NCBI RefSeq assembly: GCF_000975155.1
Contig: NZ_BBRG01000001.1
Location: 851,999 to 915,998 of the forward strand
Origin: Demequina globuliformis
GTDB taxonomy: Bacteria > Actinomycetota > Actinomycetes > Actinomycetales > Demequinaceae
DNA length: 64,000 bases
Direction of reading: 5' to 3'
The position numbers and the translations under genes were made by a program. This document shows positions 44,191 to 53,833 of this stretch, in pieces. The notes below the pieces were generated by a model. That model searched no databases and had not been told where the DNA came from. It was given only the letters and a program-made list of their open reading frames with translations. Position 1 is the first letter of the stretch. Each line of letters opens with the position of its first letter.

Positions 44191-47130
44191 CTACTGGCAG
44201 GACTCACACTGGAGGGCTTCCATCGGGTCCACGGGGCAGGCGACGCCGTCCACCATCTCCGTGTCACCGATGACGCCCGTGGCCTGCGCCAGGTTCAACA
44301 CCGGCGCTCCTGTGGGGACAGACTGCGCCTCAAGGGCGTCAGCCGTGGGCTCGGGCTGAGTCTCCGGCAGAGACGTCGGCGGAACCTGGGGCTGCTCGGC
44401 CGGCGCGCTGGCAAGGTCCTGCGCGCCCTCCGAAGGCTGGACTGCACTGGCGGTCGGCACTGCAGATGCGGTCGCCGTGGCCTGCGCTGCGGGTGCAGCG
44501 ACAGCGCCGAAGCCCTTGCGAGCGGGCGCGGCGGCGGGAGCGGCCGCCTGCGCAGCAGGAGCCTCCACCGCGGATTCCGCGACGGGCGCGGACTCGGCAG
44601 TAGCCACCGGGGCGGCGGCCTTCGCAGCGCCAAAGCCCTTGCGGGCGCCGAAGCCACGGCGCGAGGGTCCACCGGTGGCTCCGCCAGAGGCGGCACCGGA
44701 GGCCTTGTTGAGCTTCTCCGTCTTGTTCACGCGTACCGTCGACTGCTCGGCCGTGTGGCGGGGCTTCATGTGCAGGTAGTACGTGGTCTTCACGCCGCGC
44801 TCCCACGCTGCCGTGTAGAGGTCCATCATGTTGTCCACGTCGCGGTCGGCGAGGTAGATGTTGCGGCTGATGGCCTGGTCGATCCACTTCTGCGCACGTG
44901 CCGCCACCTCAATGAAGGAGTACGGCGAGAGCTGGAAGGACGTCTTGTAGACCTCCTGCAGGTGGGCAGGGACGTCCTCCAACTGCGACAGGTCGCCCTG
45001 TGCCTCGAGGAGCTGGTCGCGGGTGTCTTCCCACAGGCCCAGTTCCTGCAGGTCGCGGACCAGGTTGCGGTTGACCTCGAGGAACTTACCCGAGGAGGTG
45101 GCACGCGAGAAGATCTGCGAGAACTGCGGGTCGAACCCGGGAGTCGTGCCGGCGACGAGGCCGATCGACGCGGTCGGCGCCACGGCCATCAGCGTGGCAT
45201 TGCGGATGCCGCCCTTGACCTTGGCGCGCAGCATGTCCCAGTCCTGACGCGTGGTGCGGTTGACCTGGATCTTCACGCCGCGGTCTTCCTCGGTCGTGGC
45301 GATGGTGTCGAACGGCACCTTGCCCTGCGACCAGCCGGAGCCCTCGAAGTTCGAGTAGGAGCCGCGCTCACGAGCGAGGTCAGCGGAGGCGTCGATCGCG
45401 TGGAAGGACACGAACTCCATGATCTCGTCGATGAGGTCGTAGGACTCCTCCGACTCGTACGCGAGGCCCAGACGCTCGGTGAGGTCCGTGAAGCCCATGA
45501 CTCCCAGGCCCACCGCGCGGTTCTCACGGTTGGCGAACTCGGACTCGGGCACCGAGGACAGCGTGATGTCCACCAGGTTGTCGAGCTGACGCACGGCGAG
45601 GCGTACCGACTTCTCCATGCGGTCCCAGTCCAGCTTGCCGTCGACCAGGTGCGTCGACAAGTTGACCGACGCGAGGTTGCACACCGCGATGTTTTCGCGG
45701 TCCTGCGGCAGGCAGATCTCGGTGCACAGGTTGGACAGGTGGATGGTGCCGGTGTTGGTGTTCAGGGCACGGTTGTTGATCGTGTCCTTCCAGGTCAACC
45801 AGGGGTGCGACGTGGTCTGCAGCATGATGAGGATCGACTTGTACTGCTCGCGAGCCTTCATCTTCTTGAAGGAGCGCATCTTGCCTGCCTCAGCGAGGGC
45901 AACGTACTCCGCGTAGCGGGCGGAGAACTCCGAGCCGGTCAGCTCGACCAGGTCAGGGGCCTCAGCGGGGTCGAACAGGTACCAGTCCGCGTTGGCCTGT
46001 ACGCGCTTCATGAACTCATCGGAGATCCACACTGCGGTGTTGGCGGTACGGGTACGACGGTAGGGGTCACCGGAGTTCTGACGCAGGTCGAGGAACTGCG
46101 CGAAGTCCATGTGCCAGTTCTCCATGTAGAAGCACAGGGCGCCGAACTTCTTGCCACCGCGCGACACGGCGCGAAGCGTCGAGTCGATGGTGTGCATGAA
46201 CGGGATGGGGCCGGTCGAGGTCGTGTTGTTCGACTTGATCGGCGAACCCTCGGAACGCAACTTGGTGACGGACAGGCCAATACCGCCGGTGCCCTTCGTC
46301 AGCCACATGACGTCGCGCACGGACTTGGCAATGTGCTCGATGTCGTCTTCCATCTGCATGACGAAGCAGTTGGACAGCTGCGGGTACGAGGTACCTGCGT
46401 TGACGAGCGTCGATCCAGCGGGGAGGTAGTCCAGGCGCGAGATCTTCTCGTAGAAGCTGATCGCGGCCTCGGTGGGGTTCGCCTCGTTGAGCGACAGGCC
46501 CATCGACACGCGCATCCAGAAGTACTGCGGGACCTCAAGTGACTTACCGTGGCGGTCGGTGATCATGTAGCGGTTGCGCATGGTCACGGTGCCGATGTAC
46601 TTCAGCAGGTCATCCCGCTCGTGGTCCAGCGCTGCGGCCAGGGCGTCGAGGTCAAAGAGGGTCTCGAGGCGCTTGTCGAGGAGTCCTTCCTCGACTGCGT
46701 CGCGGACGTAGCCCGGGAAGCGGGCCTGGTGCAGGAGTGCGAGCTCGAGGTTGGTCTCGTACCCGCCGAGGACGCGCTTGTAAATCACCTTGCGCAGCAG
46801 ACGTGCCGCGATGACATCGAAGTCGGGGTCGTCCTTCACGTTCTGGATCGCGACGCCAATCGCCGCCTCATCCAGCTGCTCCGTGGTGATGCCGTCAAAG
46901 AGCGTGATGGCAAGTTCGGACGCGACCTGCGTGACCTTCGAGATCTGGTCGTCGAGGCCTTCCGCGGCGCGCTCGATCGCCATGTTGATGCGGTCAGCGT
47001 TGTACGGCTCACGGGTGCCGTCGCGCTTGGTGACGTGGATGCCGGTGCGGGCCGGGTTTGCCTCAGCGGCTGCCTCAGCGACTGCGTCGCCGTTGACGCT
47101 GTCCTGGGCGGTGTTTTCGGTGATCGTCAC
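44191..47130 (-). CDS. nrdA: Ribonucleotide reductase alpha subunit with ATP-cone and long disordered tail
   Basis: A 979-residue class I R1. The ATP-cone (activity site) spans residues 30-120 (IHVTKRDGTREPYNADRI). Catalytic core: redox Cys in LSNCFVMQ, the radical Cys in LSNLCTEICLP with neighbouring Asn and Glu, second redox Cys in IAVCNLASVNL, and the tyrosine pair of the radical path in TTYYLHMKPRHTAEQ. After residue 820 a tail of about 150 Ala/Pro-rich residues with repeated RKGFGA units leads to the C-terminal CESC redox pair. GTG at 47130 follows GAGGGGAG. The tail is longer than is usual for NrdA. Confidence 0.95.
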   Translation of the reverse strand: MTITENTAQDSVNGDAVAEAAAEANPARTGIHVTKRDGTREPYNADRINMAIERAAEGLDDQISKVTQVASELAITLFDGITTEQLDEAAIGVAIQNVKDDPDFDVIAARLLRKVIYKRVLGGYETNLELALLHQARFPGYVRDAVEEGLLDKRLETLFDLDALAAALDHERDDLLKYIGTVTMRNRYMITDRHGKSLEVPQYFWMRVSMGLSLNEANPTEAAISFYEKISRLDYLPAGSTLVNAGTSYPQLSNCFVMQMEDDIEHIAKSVRDVMWLTKGTGGIGLSVTKLRSEGSPIKSNNTTSTGPIPFMHTIDSTLRAVSRGGKKFGALCFYMENWHMDFAQFLDLRQNSGDPYRRTRTANTAVWISDEFMKRVQANADWYLFDPAEAPDLVELTGSEFSARYAEYVALAEAGKMRSFKKMKAREQYKSILIMLQTTSHPWLTWKDTINNRALNTNTGTIHLSNLCTEICLPQDRENIAVCNLASVNLSTHLVDGKLDWDRMEKSVRLAVRQLDNLVDITLSSVPESEFANRENRAVGLGVMGFTDLTERLGLAYESEESYDLIDEIMEFVSFHAIDASADLARERGSYSNFEGSGWSQGKVPFDTIATTEEDRGVKIQVNRTTRQDWDMLRAKVKGGIRNATLMAVAPTASIGLVAGTTPGFDPQFSQIFSRATSSGKFLEVNRNLVRDLQELGLWEDTRDQLLEAQGDLSQLEDVPAHLQEVYKTSFQLSPYSFIEVAARAQKWIDQAISRNIYLADRDVDNMMDLYTAAWERGVKTTYYLHMKPRHTAEQSTVRVNKTEKLNKASGAASGGATGGPSRRGFGARKGFGAAKAAAPVATAESAPVAESAVEAPAAQAAAPAAAPARKGFGAVAAPAAQATATASAVPTASAVQPSEGAQDLASAPAEQPQVPPTSLPETQPEPTADALEAQSVPTGAPVLNLAQATGVIGDTEMVDGVACPVDPMEALQCESCQ

Positions 47131-47283
47131 GATTCTCCCCTCGCGAGTGAGCGATGCTGGTGGCCCCATGAAGGGCCGTGATACACGGACTTGAAAGTGG
47201 CGCTGGGGCCTGTGCGACGAGGCCCTTGTAGGGCGGCTGTCACGAGCGCGAAGCGTGCTTTGACTCTAACGCGAATTACACCG

Positions 47284-47340
47284 GTGTGCAACAAGATATG
47301 GGGGTCAAAACCGCTAACCATCCCTAGATGTTGTGGTTGT
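47284..47340 (-). promoter_or_regulatory. Possible NrdR boxes upstream of nrdA
   Basis: Two half-conserved sites, ACAAGATATGG (47291-47301) and TAGATGTTGTGG (47325-47336), resemble parts of the NrdR consensus (ACA..ATAT..TGT type) and are about three helical turns apart, the spacing usual for NrdR pairs. Neither is a full palindrome, so this is tentative. Confidence 0.35.
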
Positions 47341-47480
47341 GTGGACAAACTTGTGTAAATCCTGTGGACAGCGCGGCGTGTCGTCCACACCCCCATACGA
47401 GATCTGGGGACACTGGGATTTCGGCCGCGTTGATTCACGCCCTCAGGCTCTCACCAGGGTCTGACACGCGCGCCAAAGAC

Positions 47481-47516
47481 ACCTCACCGTCAGCGCGATC
47501 CGACGGCGAGTGAGGT
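47481..47516 (-). terminator. Terminator-like stem after upp
   Basis: ACCTCAC and GTGAGGT arms with an inner CGTC/GACG stem and a bulge, 8 bp beyond the upp stop codon; on the minus strand the stem is followed by GTCTTT. It separates upp from nrdA. Confidence 0.55.
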
Positions 47517-47523
47517 ACGTGAA

Positions 47524-48165
47524 TTAGATGTCGACGATCCCGTAGAGTCGGTCGCCCGCGTCGCCCAGCCCTGGCACGATGTAGCCCTGCTCGTTGAGCT
47601 TCTCGTCCACTTGCGCCACGACTACCTTGACGTCAGCGCGGTCGCCCACGGCCTCGCGCACGTTCTCGATTCCCTCGGGCGCAGCAAGCAGGCACACGCA
47701 GGTCACATCGGTCGCACCGCGTTCCAGCACGTAGTCGATCGCCATGATGAGGGAGCCGCCAGTGGCGAGCATCGGGTCAATGAGGAACACCTGACGGCCC
47801 GTGAGGTCCTCGGGGAGCCGGTTCGCATACGTGATGATCTCGAGGGTTTCCTCGTTGCGCTTCATCCCAAGGAAGCCGACCTCGGCGCTCGGAATCAGCC
47901 GCTGCATCCCATCGAGCATGCCCAGTCCAGCGCGCAGAATCGGCACAATGATGGGCGCAGGGTCAGCGATCTTGGTGCCCACGGTCGAGGTGAGAGGGGT
48001 CTCCACGTCGCAGTCAACCACGCGCACTTCACGGGTGGCTTCGTAGGCCAGCAGCGTCACCAACTCGTCCACAAGCAGGCGGAACGTAGGAGAGTGTGTC
48101 TCCCTGTTGCGCAAGACAGTGACCTTGTGGCGGATGAGTGGATGATCGGCGACGTGCAACTCCAT
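47524..48165 (-). CDS. upp: Uracil phosphoribosyltransferase
   Basis: A 213-residue salvage enzyme that makes UMP from uracil and PRPP. Motifs: [20 protein letters not shown] at the N-terminus, [14 protein letters not shown], the PRPP loop [19 protein letters not shown], and the uracil-binding end [18 protein letters not shown] at 48165; the frame upstream is open but unconserved. Intergenic upstream DNA carries one GGGCCGATGC 10-mer at 48198. Confidence 0.97.
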   Translation of the reverse strand: MELHVADHPLIRHKVTVLRNRETHSPTFRLLVDELVTLLAYEATREVRVVDCDVETPLTSTVGTKIADPAPIIVPILRAGLGMLDGMQRLIPSAEVGFLGMKRNEETLEIITYANRLPEDLTGRQVFLIDPMLATGGSLIMAIDYVLERGATDVTCVCLLAAPEGIENVREAVGDRADVKVVVAQVDEKLNEQGYIVPGLGDAGDRLYGIVDI

Positions 48166-48238
48166 GGCTCCACGGTACTCGGTACGGTGCCCGGGGCGGG
48201 CCGATGCCGCGGCTGGCACCCGTACACCGCGGCGCAGG

Positions 48239-49201
48239 CTAGCCCTTCACAGCACCGCCCAGCCCCGCTCCGCGCAAGAACATCCGCTGGAAGACCAGGA
48301 ACAGCACCACGGGGATGATCGTGGAGATCGCGAGCGCGGCGAGGAACACATCTAGCTCGATGAATTTCTGTAGCGCCGGCAGTCGCACCGACAGTGGCTG
48401 CATCGCGGGGTCGGGCAACACCAACAGCGGCCACAGGAAGTCCTTCCACGCCCCAATGATGGCGAAGATCGAGACGACTCCGAGGATGGGTTTAGACATG
48501 GGCAGCACCACGGACCAGAACATCCGGAACGGACCCGCGCCATCCATGCGTGCCGCCTCGAACACCTCGCGCGGGAGCGAATCAAAGAATCGCATGACGA
48601 GCAAGACGTTAAAGGCGTTGGCCCCCGCGGGTAGCCACACCGCCCAGAACGTGTTGATCATGCTGGTACCGACCAGAGGCGGGTTCAGGATCGTCAAGTA
48701 CAACGGCACCAACAACACCACGGCGGGAACAAAGAGCGTGGCCATCACCAGGCCGATCACCACTTTGCGATACGCAGGTCGCAGGACGGACAAGGCGTAG
48801 CCACCCGTCGTGGCCACGACGATGGACACGAGCCATACGCCGAATGCCAGCGCCACAGTATTAAAGAAGTAGCGATCAATCTCCACCCGCGTCCACGCCG
48901 TGACCAGGTTCTCAAGATCGATCCCGTTGGGCCACAACGACAGCGGCTCGCGCAGAGTGTCCTGCGTCGGAGTGACCGCGGCCTTCCCCAGCCACAGCAA
49001 GGGACCCAAGCCCACCAGGAACAAGCTGGCGAGCAAAAGCCCATGCGAGATCCGCATGGACCACCGCACGCGCGGACGTCGCCAATCCGCCTGCGACACA
49101 ATGCCGCGGTCGTTGGCCCCTGCGGCCTTCTGGTTCTTGTCGGGTCCGGTGCGCAGCATGCGCGCTTTGAGCGCGCCGCCGTTGCTGGCGTTGTATGTCA
49201 T
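48239..49201 (-). CDS. Carbohydrate ABC transporter permease (MalG-like)
   Basis: A 320-residue permease with six predicted membrane spans after a basic N-terminus. The conserved cytoplasmic loop [20 protein letters not shown] contacts the ATPase. Together with the permease at 49198 and the binding protein it forms an oligosaccharide importer; no ATPase gene is in the operon, so a shared MsmK-type ATPase elsewhere is probable. Start at 49201 overlaps the upstream permease stop (ATGA) and follows GGAG. Confidence 0.92.
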   Translation of the reverse strand: MTYNASNGGALKARMLRTGPDKNQKAAGANDRGIVSQADWRRPRVRWSMRISHGLLLASLFLVGLGPLLWLGKAAVTPTQDTLREPLSLWPNGIDLENLVTAWTRVEIDRYFFNTVALAFGVWLVSIVVATTGGYALSVLRPAYRKVVIGLVMATLFVPAVVLLVPLYLTILNPPLVGTSMINTFWAVWLPAGANAFNVLLVMRFFDSLPREVFEAARMDGAGPFRMFWSVVLPMSKPILGVVSIFAIIGAWKDFLWPLLVLPDPAMQPLSVRLPALQKFIELDVFLAALAISTIIPVVLFLVFQRMFLRGAGLGGAVKG

Positions 49202-50259
49202 GAGGTGCTCCACGATCGAGTGATGCGGAAGTAGATGGCAGAGAACACGGCGAGCACTCCCGCGAGCATCAGACTCAGCGCTGTCGCGGCGCCATAGTCA
49301 CCGCCCAGCGAGTTCTCGAAGGCGTAGCGGTAGATCAGCAGCAACACCGTCAACGTGGAATTGGCGGGCCCACCGTTGGTGAACAGATACGGCTCCAGGA
49401 ACACTTGCGCGGTGCCAATGATCTGCAGAATGAACGTCACGAGCAGGATGCCGCGCAACTGCGGCATGGTGACGTGCCAGACCTTGCGCCAGATGCCGGC
49501 TCCGTCGACCTCCGCAGCGTCGTACAGCTCCGTGGGAACGCCAATCACGGCGGCCAGGTAAATGATGATCGTGCCGCCCGCGGCCGCCCACGTGGCGTAG
49601 AGGACCAGTGATGGCATGGCGGAATCAGCAGACTGTAGCCACGGCTGAGGGTCAATGCCGACCCACCCGAGCACGGTGTTGAACACACCGGTGGGGGAAG
49701 CGTCGTAAAAGAACTTCCATAGCAGGACGGACACCACCGGCGGGATCACGACCGGCAGATAGGCGAGCGCGCTATAGAGGCCCTTTGCCTTGCGCACTTC
49801 ACTCATCAACACCGCTGCCGCCAGCGGCACCGGGTAGCCCAATACCAAGGCGAGCGCAGCGAAGTACAACGTGTTCAGCACCGCCGTTCCCAGCAATGGG
49901 TCAGACAGCACTTGCTGGAAGTTCTCCAGCCCCACGAAGGTGGGCTCGTCGACGAGGTTGGTGTTCTGGACGCTCATGATCGCGGAACGCACAATGGGCC
50001 ACCACGAGAACAGGCCAAAACTGAGCAGCAGTGGCATCAAGAAGATCAACGTCGACAGGCCTCCGGAGGAGGCCCAGCGCCCGGGGGCGTTCAGCCATGC
50101 CACCCAGGCGCGGCGAGGGGCCGATGCCGTGGCGAGGCCACGCTCGGCCGGCACCTGGGGTGCCAACCCAGCTGGCGCATCGGCCCCATGCGCGCTGTCC
50201 GTGCCCTCATGACCGCTGGGAATCGGGTCCCGCTCAGTCGTCGTCGAGGAGGTGCTCAT
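49198..50259 (-). CDS. Carbohydrate ABC transporter permease (MalF-like)
   Basis: A 353-residue permease with a cytoplasmic N-terminus of about 60 residues and six membrane spans (STLIFLMPLLLSFGLFSWWP begins the first). Conserved loop YDAAEVDGAGIWRKVWHVTM. Pairs with the MalG-like protein to form the channel. The disordered N-terminus contains two opposing copies of the GGGCCGATGC 10-mer in its DNA. Confidence 0.92.
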   Translation of the reverse strand: MSTSSTTTERDPIPSGHEGTDSAHGADAPAGLAPQVPAERGLATASAPRRAWVAWLNAPGRWASSGGLSTLIFLMPLLLSFGLFSWWPIVRSAIMSVQNTNLVDEPTFVGLENFQQVLSDPLLGTAVLNTLYFAALALVLGYPVPLAAAVLMSEVRKAKGLYSALAYLPVVIPPVVSVLLWKFFYDASPTGVFNTVLGWVGIDPQPWLQSADSAMPSLVLYATWAAAGGTIIIYLAAVIGVPTELYDAAEVDGAGIWRKVWHVTMPQLRGILLVTFILQIIGTAQVFLEPYLFTNGGPANSTLTVLLLIYRYAFENSLGGDYGAATALSLMLAGVLAVFSAIYFRITRSWSTS

Positions 50260-50277
50260 CCTTAGTCCTTCCGGCGA

Positions 50278-50309
50278 GGTGTGGGGGCAGCCGAGGCCGC
50301 CCCCACACC
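50278..50309 (-). terminator. Intercistronic hairpin between binding protein and permease genes
   Basis: Arms 50278-50288 and 50299-50309 (GGTGTGGGGGC and complement) with a 10-nt loop directly after the binding-protein stop codon. Typical of sugar ABC operons, where it lifts binding-protein message above permease message by attenuation or 3' protection. Confidence 0.75.
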
Positions 50310-50316
50310 CAAGGGG

Positions 50317-51717
50317 TTACTCGGCGCTGGCGTAAATGCCCTCAGCCTGCGTCTGGGCATCCGCGAGCAGAGCGTCGATGTCCGCGGCCTCGTCAGTCAG
50401 TACGGACTGGACCACAGAGTCGAGCATCGCGTAGACCTCTTGAGTCGCCGTCTTAGGCTCACCCACGAGTTGCTGGTCGAAGATCGCGTCGGTGTACGGC
50501 GCCATCTGCTCCACCGGAACGTTGATGTAGTCAGCGATCCACTCGCGCGACTGGTCGTAGAGCTCGCGGTCAAACACCGGAAGCTCTGGCGCTCCCACCG
50601 GCTGGTCGAGCGAGGCCGCCACCTCTGCGTTGGCCTTGGCCTGCTCCTCATCGGCCAACTTGGCCATGTAGTAGAAGTCGATCCATGCCACCGATGCCGC
50701 CTGCGTAGCCTCGTCGGCCTTGGGGTTAACCACCGCAAGGGTGCCGCCGCCAAGGACCCCGGGGTCCTCACCTTCCAGCGGCAACACCGTGAGCCCGTAG
50801 TCGTCGGGGACCATGGCGTTCTGGGTCACCAGGTTCCCGTAGTTGCCGCCACCCGAGACGTACATGCCGATGCGTCCGGCAGCGAAGTCCTGGTTAATGG
50901 TTCCCCAGTCGTACAGGAAGTTCGCTCCCATGGAATCGTCTTCCCAGCGCAGGTCCTGCAGATACTCGAGCGCCTCCTTCACGGCGGGGTCGTCCAGCGT
51001 GGGCATCGTCGTGTCGGCAGACTCGGTGCGCCCGCCCATGGCGTACGCGAGGGTGGTGAGGATCCAGCCGCCCGTGTTGGACGACGTCATCTGGGCGTAG
51101 CCCGCCTCTCCGGTGGCCTCCGCGATGGTGTCCGCGTACTCGCGGACCTCGTCCCACGAGGTGGGCGGGCTGTCCGGGTCCAGACCAGCCTCTTCAAACA
51201 GCGTCCGGTTGTAGTGCAGGCCCTGGCCATAGGCGGCGATCGGGATTGCCCACATGTTGCCGTCGGCGTCCTGGCCGGCCTGCGCCACGTTGGGGTTGAA
51301 CTGGTCGGCGTAGGGCAGCTCGTTGACCAGCTCGTGAATGTCCGCGATCTGCTCGCGTTCAATCAGGCCGCGGCCATCGGTGTACGGCACGGTGAAGACG
51401 TCGGGAAGTGTGCCTCCAGCGAGTTCGGCGGCAAAGGTGGTGCCCGTCCAGGTGTACTCCTGAGCCTCGATGGTGACATCGGGGCGGTCAGCCTCGAACT
51501 GGTCAACCCGCTCGTCAAACGCATCGCGTGCCTCGGGCTCGAGTCCCGCGTCGATGGCGACCTTGACGGTGACGGGTCCAGCGGGTGCTGCCTCCGCCGA
51601 TCCGCTGTCGCTCGTGGTGCTCGCGGGCTCCTCCGAGGTGGAGCATCCCGCCAATACAAGGGCGCTGGAGGCGATCAGTGCGCCCGCCATGCCAGCCCTG
51701 CGGCCCAGTGACTTCAT
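50317..51717 (-). CDS. Carbohydrate ABC transporter substrate-binding lipoprotein
   Basis: A 466-residue extracellular binding protein of the MalE-like family. Signal peptide with VLAGC lipobox (about residue 24), linker rich in Ser/Glu/Ala, then VTVKVAIDAGLEPEARDAF and further MalE-like features such as WAIPIAAYGQGLHYN and RIGMYVSGGGNYG. ATG at 51717 is chosen over an ATG six codons upstream because GGAAAGGAA is correctly spaced from it. It lies 33 bp after the GH13 gene, which suggests that alpha-glucosides are the imported sugars. Confidence 0.9.
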   Translation of the reverse strand: MKSLGRRAGMAGALIASSALVLAGCSTSEEPASTTSDSGSAEAAPAGPVTVKVAIDAGLEPEARDAFDERVDQFEADRPDVTIEAQEYTWTGTTFAAELAGGTLPDVFTVPYTDGRGLIEREQIADIHELVNELPYADQFNPNVAQAGQDADGNMWAIPIAAYGQGLHYNRTLFEEAGLDPDSPPTSWDEVREYADTIAEATGEAGYAQMTSSNTGGWILTTLAYAMGGRTESADTTMPTLDDPAVKEALEYLQDLRWEDDSMGANFLYDWGTINQDFAAGRIGMYVSGGGNYGNLVTQNAMVPDDYGLTVLPLEGEDPGVLGGGTLAVVNPKADEATQAASVAWIDFYYMAKLADEEQAKANAEVAASLDQPVGAPELPVFDRELYDQSREWIADYINVPVEQMAPYTDAIFDQQLVGEPKTATQEVYAMLDSVVQSVLTDEAADIDALLADAQTQAEGIYASAE

Positions 51718-51750
51718 TGTCGTGTTCCTTTCCATAAGGGGGTCGCGCCG

Positions 51751-53538
51751 TCAGGCGCTGGTGTGGGGATCTGGTTCAACGTCGAGCCAGACAGTGCAAT
51801 CTGGGGGCAGCTCGGTGCCGTCCAGGGGTCCGCTCGCGAGCAGCACGCTCGCATTGCCTGGCAGCGCCACGTTGCGCTCGCCCAGGTTGGTGATGGAGGC
51901 GAAGGTGGCGCCGCGGCGAAAGGCAATCGCGTCCGGCCCAGCATCAAGCCACGTCAGGGCGCCGGTGCGCATGTCTTCACGCTCGCGGCGCAGGCTCAGA
52001 GCCTCCCGGTAGAGCTGCAGCATGGAGTGGGGGTCTGCCTCTTGGCGAGCCACGCTGAGGTGCGACCACTGCGCAGGCTGGGGCAGCCACGGCTGTGCGG
52101 ATGGCTGCGCGGAGAATCCCAAGGACGCTCCGTGTTCCGACCACGGCAAGGGGACGCGGCATCCATCGCGACCCGGATCTACGCCACCTGAACGGAAGTG
52201 CATGGGGTCCTCGATGAAGCTCCGGTCCAGCTCCACCTCCGGCAGGCCCAGTTCATCGCCCTGATAGATGTAGAGGGAGCCGGGCAGGGCGGCGGTGAGC
52301 AGGGCCGCCGCGCGTGCTCGACGGGTGCCCAACTCCAGGTCGGTCGAGGTTCCGAAGCGCTTGCGGTCAAACGCAAAGCCCGTGTCTTCACGGCCGTAGC
52401 GCGTGACCGGGCGCGTAATGTCGTGGTTGGACAGCACCCAGGTGGCGGGGGCGCCGACGGGCCGATGCTCCGTCAGGGTGCGCTCGATGGAGGCACGCAG
52501 AACCTGGGCTTCCCACGGCTGGGTCATGAACTCGAAGTTGAAGGCCGTGTGCATCTCATCCGGCCGCAAGTACCGGGCGAAGCGGGCAGCATCAGCGAGC
52601 CAGACTTCCCCCACGAGGATCCGCGGCTCGTCATACTCGTCCGCGACGCCACGCCACGCACGGTAGATGTCGTGGATCTCGTCGCGGTCCAAGTGAGGGT
52701 GCTCCCCTGGTGCAGGATCGTGAGGCAGCGGCGGGAACGAGGGGTCCTTCACCGGCAGCGCTGCAGAGTCGATCCGGACTCCCGCTACGCCTCGATCAAA
52801 CCAAAAGCGAAGCACGTCTTCATGCTCGTGGCGCACGTCCGGGTGGTTCCAGTTCAGGTCAGGCTGTTCCGGGGTGAACAGGTGGAGGTACCACTGGCCT
52901 GGGGTGCCATCCGCGTTGGTGGTGCGCGTCCAGGTGGGGCCTTGGAAACTCGACACCCAGTCGGTGGGCATCTGGTCGCCACCCTCGCCCAGCCCGTCGC
53001 GGAACCAGAAGCGTTCGCGCGCAGGGCTGCCCGGTTCGCTGGCGAGGGCCTCTTGGAACCACGGGTGCTCATGGGAGATGTGGTTGGGGACCACATCGAT
53101 GATGGTGCGGATCCCGAGTTCCCTCGCCTCGGCAATGAGTTCCTCGGCCTGGCGCAGGTCCCCGAACATCGGATGGATGTCGCGGTAGTCGGCCACGTCG
53201 TAGCCAGCGTCCGCCAGTGGGCTGGGGTACCAGGGGTTGAACCACAGGGCGTCGACGCCCAACTGAGCGAGGTATGGCAAGCGCTCGCGCACGCCGGCAA
53301 GGTCGCCGGTGCCATCTCCGGATCCGTCCGCGAAAGATCTCACGTAGACCTGATAGATCACGGCCGTGCGCCACCAATCGTGCGCCAGCGCCGGGTCCTC
53401 CGCGGCACGTAAGGGGTTGCCGTCATCACTGGCTACGATGCCGGCCGTCGCGCCGTGCGACGGCGCAGCGTTGGCGGCTCGGTCGGCGGCGGCCGCGGGC
53501 GATTCGCGCCCGGTGAGGGAAAGGACCTCGCTGTCCAC
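51751..53538 (-). CDS. GH13 alpha-glucosidase (oligo-alpha-glucosidase type)
   Basis: A 595-residue enzyme. After about 50 poorly conserved residues the GH13 barrel begins with DWWRTAVIYQVYVRSFADG. Conserved regions: DVVPNHISHEHPWF (region I), GVRIDSAALPV with the Asp nucleophile (II), ILVGEVWLAD with the acid/base Glu (III) and VLSNHDITRPVTRYG with the transition-state Asp (IV). It cleaves alpha-glucosides such as maltose, isomaltose or trehalose-like sugars inside the cell. GTG at 53538 follows AAAGGAG; an ATG 20 codons upstream lacks a ribosome binding site. First gene of the uptake operon. Confidence 0.93.
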   Translation of the reverse strand: MDSEVLSLTGRESPAAAADRAANAAPSHGATAGIVASDDGNPLRAAEDPALAHDWWRTAVIYQVYVRSFADGSGDGTGDLAGVRERLPYLAQLGVDALWFNPWYPSPLADAGYDVADYRDIHPMFGDLRQAEELIAEARELGIRTIIDVVPNHISHEHPWFQEALASEPGSPARERFWFRDGLGEGGDQMPTDWVSSFQGPTWTRTTNADGTPGQWYLHLFTPEQPDLNWNHPDVRHEHEDVLRFWFDRGVAGVRIDSAALPVKDPSFPPLPHDPAPGEHPHLDRDEIHDIYRAWRGVADEYDEPRILVGEVWLADAARFARYLRPDEMHTAFNFEFMTQPWEAQVLRASIERTLTEHRPVGAPATWVLSNHDITRPVTRYGREDTGFAFDRKRFGTSTDLELGTRRARAAALLTAALPGSLYIYQGDELGLPEVELDRSFIEDPMHFRSGGVDPGRDGCRVPLPWSEHGASLGFSAQPSAQPWLPQPAQWSHLSVARQEADPHSMLQLYREALSLRREREDMRTGALTWLDAGPDAIAFRRGATFASITNLGERNVALPGNASVLLASGPLDGTELPPDCTVWLDVEPDPHTSA

Positions 53539-53554
53539 ACTCACTCCTTTGTCG

Positions 53555-53645
53555 TCTTGACTCGAAAGTTCGATTGACTGCGACTGTAACTTCAGCATCG
53601 CACGTACGCAAGTAATCGACAGACTATTGCAATATTACGATTCCG
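53555..53645 (-). promoter_or_regulatory. Upstream region of the alpha-glucoside operon with LacI-type half-sites
   Basis: Contains TCGAAAGTTCGA (a 5-bp-arm palindrome near 53570), GTACGCAAG, TTGCAATA and CCGCAACG. The GCAA/TTGC half-sites recur in the promoter of the neighbouring LacI gene, so they may be its operators. No clear -10/-35 pair was picked out. Confidence 0.35.
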
Positions 53646-53833
53646 CAACGGCCCTTCAACGAGCGGCCAAGGTGCACCAGAGCCGAGGCGTGCAGACATG
53701 CACCCGCGTGGCCGGGCGGCAGCAAGGGAGCCTGCGGAACGCCTTGGGGCCGGCAGAGACCGCTGCCGAGCGCACACGAAGGGTGCGGGGGCGCCGGGGC
53801 GAGGCCGACGCCGGGAGGGGTGGCGTACGGGTC

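Noticed and set aside
44755-46542. A 595-codon open frame antisense to nrdA
   Set aside because: The nrdA sense strand has all catalytic motifs; the antisense translation is a Val/His/Arg-rich shadow.
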